14,447 nucleotides of DNA from an archaeon (GTDB taxonomy: Archaea; Iainarchaeota; Iainarchaeia; Iainarchaeales; Iainarchaeaceae), in assembly GCA_024653865.1 (NCBI GenBank), contig JANLHD010000128.1, forward strand, positions 1 through 14,447, given 5' to 3'. Both the position numbers and the translations under genes were made by a program. Shown here piece by piece: positions 1 to 4,846 of the stretch (position 1 is the stretch's first letter; every line of letters begins with the position of its first letter). The notes under the pieces are model-generated. The model searched no databases, had not been told where the DNA came from, and saw only the letters and a program-made list of their open reading frames with translations.

Positions 1-415
1 TAATCATGTGTGAGAATTGGTAATCGCCAATAGGCAACTGGAAAATGTAGAATGCACCTGAAACTCCTTTGTATCCGCTTGCAGAAGCCGTGATTTTTGG
101 GTCAAATAACGAAAAATTTTTCGGGGGCGTTTCTTGGCCAAAGTTTACAAGGATATTTGGAATGTTGTCATCCAAAATTTTTTGGGTAATCCCGATGTCG
201 GCCTCGGCGACCTTGAGGGCGAAGGCGCATTTGTCGGAATCGATTGCGTTGTTTATTATGTCCTCTGCAGATTGCTCCGGGTCATCTTGCTCTGGCGGCT
301 CAGAAGGGGTCACGGTACCTGAAATAATGGGATCGCCTACATCGTAAGAATAAATTGTAATCGAGAAAAGAACCAAAAATATTGCCAACCAAATTTTTTT
401 GTGCAAAAGGTTCAT
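1..415 (-). CDS. Secreted protein of unknown function, C-terminus off the window (partial)
   Basis: An open frame of 138 codons begins at ATG 415-413 and runs off the left edge with no stop. The start overlaps the stop of the upstream gene as ATGA (415-412), so translation is probably coupled. The N-terminus is a clear signal peptide or membrane anchor: LLHKK followed by a hydrophobic run through about residue 23 (IWLAIFLVLFSITIYSY), then an acidic, proline-rich linker around residues 27-50 (EPPEQDDPEQ). The visible body has a single Cys (DKCAF) and no motif I recognise. It is the third gene of a minus-strand run of exported proteins starting at 2162, so it probably acts at or outside the membrane with them. 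I see no family match and propose no function. Confidence 0.8.
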   Translation of the reverse strand, partial: MNLLHKKIWLAIFLVLFSITIYSYDVGDPIISGTVTPSEPPEQDDPEQSAEDIINNAIDSDKCAFALKVAEADIGITQKILDDNIPNILVNFGQETPPKNFSLFDPKITASASGYKGVSGAFYIFQLPIGDYQFSHMI

Positions 416-1713
416 TCCAAATCACCTGAACTAATATTAGTTATGGGAATTTTAACGTTTGTTGTTGACCCATCTGCATTGGGAAGGTCCATGTCAATGA
501 TATAATCAATCCCTACCTGCACGTTCTTGAGCAGGATGTAAGGAGTCTCGGGAGTTCCAAAGCTCACTTCCTTTTCAATCGCAACACTAGGCTGTGCCTG
601 AGGATAGACTTTTGCCGCATTGACGGCGCCTATGACTGCTTGAGTTGAAGAGGCTTTTTCAATCAGCTCAATAACTGGATCTGGAATGCGAGCATAGGCA
701 ATTTTAAGGTCGCCAATTGTTTTTGTTTCGGCGGGAACTGCGCTCGCAATCGCCTCGCTCGCAAAAACCTTTAGCGGAGTTTTTTCCGTAACTTGGTTGT
801 CTGCACTTACTTCAAAATAAAGCGTTTCAGAATCTGGGAACGCCGAGCCAAAAGAAATCTTGTAAGGAATTTTCACGAAGTTAATAGTATTATAATTTCC
901 CAATCCGCTTCCGCCTGAAGGAACATATATTGCTTGAAAATTAGTCCTAAAAGCTATTTCATCAATTTTTGTAAATGCGCCAAATGAATCGCCTTTGTAC
1001 ACTTTCAGCGAATAACTTGAAACTGCAACAGGAAAAAACGCGGTGATGTTTACGGCATTTGCTTTTTCTCTTATTAGGGGAGATGGGGAAATTTCGGTTA
1101 TTTTGGGCTCCAACTTAGCTAAATCGGATTTTGGTATTTCGGCAGGCAATGCCGCATCTTCCGCGGCACCGACCAGCTTGGCGTGTGCAACTATTTTCTT
1201 GAACTGCTCAATATTGTCAAAAAAGGGTGTCCAATTATCCGCCCGCCCTTGGTTGATGCCCCTTGAATCTCCGCCCATTCTGAGGGAGATGCTGAAGTCA
1301 ACGACATTTGTGGAATCGATTGACCCTATTTCATCCGCCCTGATTCTGATTACCTCCTCGTTCAAAAGCATTGAACCCTGAGAGCACCCGACTTGTTGTC
1401 CGCTTCTCATATTTTGGTGGGAGGGCCCGCCCGGCAAAATTGAACAATCAAGAACCTCAAAATTGTTCGAACTGCCGACAAGATAATAAGGAATTATTTG
1501 CGCGGCAAGATTCGCCATTGTAATGAAATGAAATTTATACGAAGTGTGCTTGTATGCCCCCCAAACTTCTTGAACCAAATAGCCGCCGCCTTCGGGCGCA
1601 ATTTGGGCAGGGAGATCTATTTGCAAATCTTTTCCTTCGGAGACCCTGAATGCACTTGCGGTATTCAGCAAGCACAGCAATAGCAAAAATGCGATGACTT
1701 TTTTGTATTTCAT
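412..1713 (-). CDS. Secreted protein of unknown function, middle gene of exported-protein operon
   Basis: This encodes 433 residues from ATG 1713. I chose this start because it forms an ATGA overlap with the stop of the upstream gene (1713-1710) and places a signal peptide at the N-terminus: MKYKK, a leucine-rich core, and a probable cleavage after NTASA (about residue 21). An in-frame ATG five codons upstream (1728) is possible but would add RGIR before the signal. The mature part looks like an all-beta extracellular protein: long stretches of alternating hydrophobic and polar residues, many Gly, Ser and Asn, and only two Cys close together (VLDCS and VGCSQ), which may form a disulfide. There is no membrane segment after the signal. 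It ends in ATGA with the next gene. The family is not recognised; an adhesin-like or surface-layer-associated role is only a guess. Confidence 0.85.
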   Translation of the reverse strand: MKYKKVIAFLLLLCLLNTASAFRVSEGKDLQIDLPAQIAPEGGGYLVQEVWGAYKHTSYKFHFITMANLAAQIIPYYLVGSSNNFEVLDCSILPGGPSHQNMRSGQQVGCSQGSMLLNEEVIRIRADEIGSIDSTNVVDFSISLRMGGDSRGINQGRADNWTPFFDNIEQFKKIVAHAKLVGAAEDAALPAEIPKSDLAKLEPKITEISPSPLIREKANAVNITAFFPVAVSSYSLKVYKGDSFGAFTKIDEIAFRTNFQAIYVPSGGSGLGNYNTINFVKIPYKISFGSAFPDSETLYFEVSADNQVTEKTPLKVFASEAIASAVPAETKTIGDLKIAYARIPDPVIELIEKASSTQAVIGAVNAAKVYPQAQPSVAIEKEVSFGTPETPYILLKNVQVGIDYIIDMDLPNADGSTTNVKIPITNISSGDLE

Positions 1714-2162
1714 GCGGATACCCCGCAAATTTCCTTCACTTCAGCCAACCCTGACATTGACAAGTTTGCTGTTTGGGCAATGCCAGAATCATCTGTGAAC
1801 CAGTTTTGAATGCGTTTGTCCTGTGCGCTTTCAGGATATTTTTCAATATACTCGCTGACTTTCTGATTTTTGCTTTGGGCTAAGTTTAGGACTTCTAAAG
1901 TTTTCAAATTTAATGATTCGTACAATGAAACGTTTGCGCACAAGTCTTCGGAAGAGCTTAACCTAGAATTGTTTCTAAGCACATTCAATTCATTCACTGC
2001 AACCACATATTTTTGGTTTGTTTCCCTGATTTGGGCATAAAGCAAATCGCTTCCTGAAGCCCCGCCATTGCTTGGAGAAATGAAAAAAATGTAAACCAAC
2101 CCAAATGCAAGGACTAAACCCACTATTAAAAAAAGGTTCTTCCACCCTGCCTGCAAAACCAA
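1710..2162 (-). CDS. Membrane-anchored extracytoplasmic protein of unknown function, first gene of operon
   Basis: The protein has 150 residues and starts at TTG 2162; no ATG exists upstream in frame before a stop at 2181-2183. A GGGTG motif (2164-2168) a few bases upstream may be the ribosome-binding site. Residues about 7-29 form one strong membrane segment (FLIVGLVLAFGLVYIFFIS), followed by a Gly/Ser linker and a helical domain. The layout suggests a signal-anchor protein with the C-terminus outside the cell. Two Cys (C75 and C146) could pair. Three N-x-S sequons (NNS 64-66, NVS 77-79, NLS 133-135) are compatible with archaeal N-glycosylation. It leads an operon with the two secreted proteins downstream, joined by ATGA. 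No family is recognised; the genes may form a surface complex, which is inference. Confidence 0.85.
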   Translation of the reverse strand: MVLQAGWKNLFLIVGLVLAFGLVYIFFISPSNGGASGSDLLYAQIRETNQKYVVAVNELNVLRNNSRLSSSEDLCANVSLYESLNLKTLEVLNLAQSKNQKVSEYIEKYPESAQDKRIQNWFTDDSGIAQTANLSMSGLAEVKEICGVSA

Positions 2163-2210
2163 ACACCCAAAAAAGTTAATTTATTCGCTATAAACAATTA
2201 AGTTTCTCAT

Positions 2211-2219
2211 TAATATAAA
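2211..2219 (-). promoter_or_regulatory. TATA box for the exported-protein operon
   Basis: On the minus strand this reads TTTATATTA, about 50 nt upstream of the TTG at 2162. It would place transcription start near 2185-2190 and leave a short leader with the GGGTG motif. A second AT-rich candidate (GTTTATAGC, around 2187-2195) is closer and would give a nearly leaderless message. Confidence 0.5.
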
Positions 2220-2267
2220 TATAGGTTTTGTATTTTTTGGCGAAGTTATTCCTATGGCAATTGGGGT

Positions 2268-3566
2268 TTAGCCATTATTTTTGCTGCCATTTCTAAAGCC
2301 GTCAAGGCGTTCCATCCATTTTTCAGGCGGGTTTGTCAACAGTATTTCCTGAATCCGCTCAAGGCGCTCAAAGCACTCTGAAAATGACCGCCTGCCCTCT
2401 TGAAACGAGGATATTGTCTCGTTTACTACTGTGTCAAAGTAATTGGAGAACCCGGTGTTGGCGCCCGCATGTTCCTCCACGAGAATTCCCTTAAGGCCAC
2501 TTCGGTAAGTTTCAAGAGTGCCAACAAGGTCATTTTTATATGCGGCAACCGTTTTTTGAAGCCCCTCAACTTCACCTTGCACCCGCTTTCTCTGGGCTTC
2601 ACTGGATTCAAATTCTCTGGAAATACGTTGCCTTTCCGTGCTGAGTTTTTTTACTTGATCCTCAAGTCCATTGACTCTTCTTTGCAGGGAATCCCTAAGC
2701 CCCAGAATTGACCTCTGGTTTGCCCCGGATTCCTCCAACTCCCGAACCGCCTTGTTTGCCTCCCTTTTCGCATTTTCCAATTCATGTACTGCCATAGACC
2801 GCGCATTTTGATTTTCCCGGGCTGCATGAATTAGACGGTTGTTTTCATTGCGAACCCGCTCCAACTCCGAGGCAATTTGGCTCGCGCGGTTTCTTTCTAA
2901 TTCAAGAGCGGAGGAAACACTCTCTGCCAATCTTGCAACACCTTCGGATCTTTGCTGCACTTCAGCAACATTTTTTTCAACTTCATCTGCCCATTTTTTT
3001 GTTTGTTTAACTTCTTTTCTGAGGGTTTTTGCGGTTGTCCTGATTTTACGCATTTTTTTTCTTGTTCTCATCCTCATCTTTAAATCAAGCTTTTCTAACA
3101 TTTTTGCAATCCGGGTTTTAATGCGCACCCTTGCTGCCCCAATCCTTTCTGAACCTGCCCTCGGGGGAATCAATACCGGGGGCTTTCTTGTGCTGGAGAG
3201 AAATTCGCCGATTCTTGTGCGCATAAGTTCAGGCTTTTTTCCGGAGTCTGCCCTTGCCTGAAAATAATTTCTGACGTGGCCTTTGGTGGAATCTAGCCCT
3301 TGCCCCAGAGTGCCTTTTTTTCCTAAGAGCAAATTTTTTTGCGAATTAAGTAAATTCAGTCTCGCCACCCAGAATTCTGTACCGCCAACTCCTTTCGCAC
3401 GCAATGTATTGAGCTTTGCCGATGCAGCACTAATTTGGGACTCAACTGTAGCGAGCTTGTTTGATGTTTTCTCTAAAACCTTTGACTGTTTTCTAACATC
3501 AGGATGGGTAGCCACCAAATGAGCCATTCGCTCTTCCGGAATATGGATTGGCTGGCGGCGTCGCAT
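2268..3566 (-). CDS. Long coiled-coil protein, hypothetical
   Basis: The protein has 432 residues from ATG 3566, the first start after a TATA box at 3588-3596; M14 is a weaker alternative. It is soluble, with no signal or membrane segment. A first short coil covers about residues 25-60. A very basic stretch lies at about 145-190 (KMRMRTRKKMRKIR and neighbours), rich enough in Lys and Arg to bind nucleic acid or an acidic partner. A long heptad-type coiled coil follows from about 190 to 350 (for example LERVRNENNRL, LEDQVKKLSTERQRI). The C-terminal 80 residues look globular and helical. The shape resembles SMC/Rad50-like or tropomyosin-like rods, but there is no Walker motif, so it is not an ATPase. 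It may be a cytoskeletal or scaffold protein; this is unproven. Confidence 0.8.
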   Translation of the reverse strand: MRRRQPIHIPEERMAHLVATHPDVRKQSKVLEKTSNKLATVESQISAASAKLNTLRAKGVGGTEFWVARLNLLNSQKNLLLGKKGTLGQGLDSTKGHVRNYFQARADSGKKPELMRTRIGEFLSSTRKPPVLIPPRAGSERIGAARVRIKTRIAKMLEKLDLKMRMRTRKKMRKIRTTAKTLRKEVKQTKKWADEVEKNVAEVQQRSEGVARLAESVSSALELERNRASQIASELERVRNENNRLIHAARENQNARSMAVHELENAKREANKAVRELEESGANQRSILGLRDSLQRRVNGLEDQVKKLSTERQRISREFESSEAQRKRVQGEVEGLQKTVAAYKNDLVGTLETYRSGLKGILVEEHAGANTGFSNYFDTVVNETISSFQEGRRSFSECFERLERIQEILLTNPPEKWMERLDGFRNGSKNNG

Positions 3567-3587
3567 GTAAAATTGATGGCTTTAGTA

Positions 3588-3596
3588 GTATAAAAA
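3588..3596 (-). promoter_or_regulatory. TATA box for coiled-coil gene
   Basis: GTATAAAAA on the plus strand (minus-strand TTTTTATAC) is centred about 26 nt upstream of ATG 3566. That spacing places transcription start at or next to the start codon, so a leaderless message is likely. Confidence 0.6.
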
Positions 3597-3624
3597 AACA
3601 AGCGTTTCGAAAGAAATTGGAAGT

Positions 3625-4266
3625 CTACCGTCTGCGCGCGTCTCTTGCCGCCTGTGCGGCTCTTTGGGCGGCGCTCAAAACTCCCTGCTTTTGCTTCTCG
3701 CTCATGCCTTGCCAAGCTTGGAACGCGCCGCGAAGCACTCCCGCGGTCAAGGCCACGGGCGGAACTATTGCCCCGCCGATGGCTGAGCCTGCAACAATGT
3801 ATTTGCGGGTTTTTCCGGAAACGCCTTCATGAGAATGTTCGCTTGCATATGAGCCATCCGCACTTGTCCTACTGATTCTTTTTCTCTTGGAGCCCATGAA
3901 TGAGGACATTGTGACAGCGCCCACGGCGGCGCCGAGCGAGCGGTAAAAAATTTGCCAACCGACAGATTTTATTGCGCCATTCACTTCGGTTCTTGTTTTG
4001 GCTGTAATTTGCGACGCCTTCTTTCCTGCGGCATTTGCCTTTTGTGCCGCGGATTTCTTCGCGTCAGAATAAGAATTCGCAACCCTCTCAACCGCAGGCC
4101 TAATTGAATCCGGGGCGCTTGATTTATAGGATTCTGCAAGCTTTCCCGCGCCCATTGCGGCTGTGCCCAAAAGCCCTGCGGTTACGCCCACAGCCAGCGC
4201 CGCACGCTTTGCTTTTTGCCCAAACGATCTTCTCGGCGTGTACGAAGGAATCGGTCTTTTTGCCAT
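3625..4266 (-). CDS. Small basic membrane protein, Ala/Gly-rich, hypothetical
   Basis: This encodes 213 residues from ATG 4266. The frame extends 15 codons further up (to 4311), but a TATA-like ATAAAAAA at 4291-4298 lies inside that extension and sits 25-32 nt before ATG 4266, so I take 4266 with a leaderless message. The N-terminus is basic (MAKRPIPSYTPRRS). Hydrophobic Ala/Gly-rich segments fall at about residues 22-41, 105-123 and 156-180. Between them is a Lys/Ala-rich helical region (about 55-95). The tail is basic and Ala/Gln/Arg-rich (AQRAAQAARDARRR). The low-hydrophobicity, small-residue segments (AVGVTAGLLGTAAMGAG) resemble helices that pack tightly or lie on membranes. No family is recognised. 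It is followed by the separately promoted coiled-coil gene. Confidence 0.75.
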   Translation of the reverse strand: MAKRPIPSYTPRRSFGQKAKRAALAVGVTAGLLGTAAMGAGKLAESYKSSAPDSIRPAVERVANSYSDAKKSAAQKANAAGKKASQITAKTRTEVNGAIKSVGWQIFYRSLGAAVGAVTMSSFMGSKRKRISRTSADGSYASEHSHEGVSGKTRKYIVAGSAIGGAIVPPVALTAGVLRGAFQAWQGMSEKQKQGVLSAAQRAAQAARDARRR

Positions 4267-4290
4267 GAGAAATATGAACTGTTTCGTTGA

Positions 4291-4298
4291 ATAAAAAA
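4291..4298 (-). promoter_or_regulatory. TATA box deciding the start of the 213-residue membrane protein
   Basis: TTTTTTAT on the minus strand lies 25-32 nt upstream of ATG 4266. Its position makes the longer frame (start 4311) unlikely to be translated. Confidence 0.55.
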
Positions 4299-4333
4299 GT
4301 GTAGGTTGCACTGGGCTTTTGGAGAAGAAATCG

Positions 4334-4361
4334 GGCGCCCCCTTTTTTTGGAAGGGGGGCC
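4334..4361. other. GC-rich hairpin in intergenic region
   Basis: GGC-CCCCC (4334-4336 and 4338-4342, with G4337 bulged) pairs with GGGGGGCC (4354-4361), giving about 8 base pairs around an 11-nt loop. It lies just upstream of the minus-strand promoter at 4291 and downstream of the microprotein gene, so it could stop or process the transcript coming from 4681. It has no adjacent T-run on either strand, so a terminator role is uncertain. Confidence 0.4.
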
Positions 4362-4438
4362 AAGTTCTTACAAACTGTTTTTGCTAGAAATTGGGATTAG
4401 GCTCATGTGGAATTTTTTTTTGGGAAAAAACCACGACA

Positions 4439-4467
4439 TTATAAATGCTCAGCCCGGAGTATATAAA
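4439..4467 (+). promoter_or_regulatory. Tandem TATA boxes facing the candidate ncRNA
   Basis: Two TATA boxes occur in 30 nt: TTATAAAT (4439-4446) and TATATAAA (about 4460-4467). At the usual 25-nt offset the first predicts transcription start near 4468-4471, exactly at the left arm of the 11-bp inverted repeat; the second predicts a start near 4488. No convincing protein start follows either one. Confidence 0.55.
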
Positions 4468-4469
4468 TG

Positions 4470-4596
4470 TTCCCATTTTCTTTGGTTTTTGGGGGGATTG
4501 GGGCAAAAACAAGGAAAAATAGGGTTTTTTTGAAAATGGGAAAAAAATTAGGTTCCCGCGGCCCAATTAAGGGTACGCGGGGTTTTGGGTTTTTTT
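4470..4596 (+). ncRNA. Candidate structured small RNA, novel
   Basis: I see a coherent transcription unit with no good reading frame. A perfect 11-bp inverted repeat (TTCCCATTTTC 4470-4480, GAAAATGGGAA 4532-4542) encloses a 51-nt loop, within which GTTTTTG (4485-4491) pairs with CAAAAAC (4504-4510) around a G-rich loop. Downstream, CCCGCGGCCC (4555-4564) pairs with GGGT-A-CGCGGG (4571-4581, A4575 bulged) around a 6-nt loop, and a T-run follows at 4590-4596. A TATA box at 4439-4446 predicts a start at the first arm. The result is a roughly 127-nt RNA ending in a terminator-like hairpin just before the converging microprotein gene. It lacks recognisable features of SRP RNA, RNase P RNA or box C/D RNA. 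Function unknown. Confidence 0.45.
4555..4596 (+). terminator. GC hairpin plus T-run ending the candidate ncRNA
   Basis: A 10-bp stem with one bulged A (4555-4564 with 4571-4581) is followed by TTTT at 4583-4586 and a seven-T run at 4590-4596. This T-rich exit fits archaeal termination and lies immediately before the stop codon of the converging gene at 4601. Confidence 0.5.
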
Positions 4597-4600
4597 GCCT

Positions 4601-4681
4601 TTACATTACCCAGCTTACTGCGAATGAAGCCGAGATTATTAGGGCTAGTACTACTGTCTTTAGGACTATTTCGTGGCGCAT
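4601..4681 (-). CDS. 26-residue single-pass membrane microprotein
   Basis: A 26-codon frame runs from ATG 4681 to TAA 4603-4601. Its signals are strong for such a short gene: on the minus strand GAGGTGA (4690-4696) is a seven-base match to the archaeal anti-Shine-Dalgarno, spaced 8 nt from the ATG, and a TATA box at 4722-4732 predicts a leader of about 20 nt. The peptide begins MRHEIVLK, then has one hydrophobic run (VVLALIISASFAVSWVM) that reaches the C-terminus, so it should sit in the membrane with a short charged cytoplasmic head. It diverges from the lipoprotein gene at 4847 and converges on the candidate ncRNA. I know no matching family; a regulator, a small transporter subunit or a toxin-like peptide are all possible. 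Confidence 0.6.
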   Translation of the reverse strand: MRHEIVLKTVVLALIISASFAVSWVM

Positions 4682-4689
4682 TGGGGGTT

Positions 4690-4696
4690 TCACCTC
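4690..4696 (-). promoter_or_regulatory. Strong Shine-Dalgarno of the microprotein
   Basis: GAGGTGA on the minus strand, 8 nt before ATG 4681. It is the best ribosome-binding site in the window, where most genes appear leaderless, and is the main reason to believe the 26-codon frame. Confidence 0.65.
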
Positions 4697-4718
4697 TTAA
4701 ATTGCACTAATAAATCAA

Positions 4719-4740
4719 ACCAAATATTTATAGATTTGGT
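4719..4740 (-). promoter_or_regulatory. Operator-like inverted repeat around the microprotein TATA box
   Basis: ACCAAAT (4719-4725) and ATTTGGT (4734-4740) are perfect inverted 7-mers separated by 8 nt that contain the TATA sequence (plus strand ATTTATAG; minus strand CTATAAAT). A dimeric repressor bound here would block TBP. The box lies 41-51 nt upstream of ATG 4681, which leaves a leader for the Shine-Dalgarno. Confidence 0.5.
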
Positions 4741-4749
4741 ATTAGAAAT

Positions 4750-4781
4750 GGCAAGCAAAAGCAGCCGTGGCTTTGCTTTCC
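4750..4781. repeat. Imperfect inverted repeat in the divergent promoter region
   Basis: GGCAAGCAAAAGCAGCC (4750-4766) and GGCTTTGCTTTCC (4769-4781) pair with a four-base bulge and one mismatch. It lies between the two divergent promoters (4722 minus, 4814 plus) and could be a regulator site or a hairpin. Confidence 0.3.
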
Positions 4782-4813
4782 AAACCCCCAAAAATCCCCT
4801 TTCGGCGGATAAC

Positions 4814-4824
4814 TTATTTATATG
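4814..4824 (+). promoter_or_regulatory. TATA box deciding the lipoprotein start
   Basis: TTATTTATATG lies 23-33 nt before ATG 4847, the spacing of a leaderless archaeal promoter. It falls inside the longer open frame that begins at 4673 and therefore argues against that upstream start. Confidence 0.6.
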
Positions 4825-4846
4825 TGGAAGTGATTTTATTAGTGAA

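Noticed and set aside
2839..3261. 140-residue hydrophobic frame on the plus strand
   Set aside because: Antisense of the Lys/Glu/Arg-rich coiled coil, which always reads as Phe, Leu and Ser on the other strand.
4484..4515. Possible G-quadruplex in the G-rich loop
   Set aside because: Only two long G-runs (GGGGGG and GGGG) are close together; the other two are pairs separated by T- or A-tracts, and the flanking repeat favours a hairpin.
4470..4596. SRP RNA, RNase P RNA or box C/D guide RNA
   Set aside because: The element is too short for SRP or RNase P RNA, and I see no paired C (RTGATGA) and D (CTGA) boxes or other signature motifs.
4536..4700. A 54-residue plus-strand frame starting MGKKLGSRGPIKG
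   Set aside because: It begins inside the right arm of the 11-bp inverted repeat, crosses a terminator-like hairpin and T-run, and its second half is the antisense of the better supported microprotein. It has no ribosome-binding site.
4673..4846. N-terminal extension of the cysteine-repeat lipoprotein from ATG 4673
   Set aside because: It contains the TATA box at 4814-4824 and would bury the signal peptide 58 residues inside the protein.
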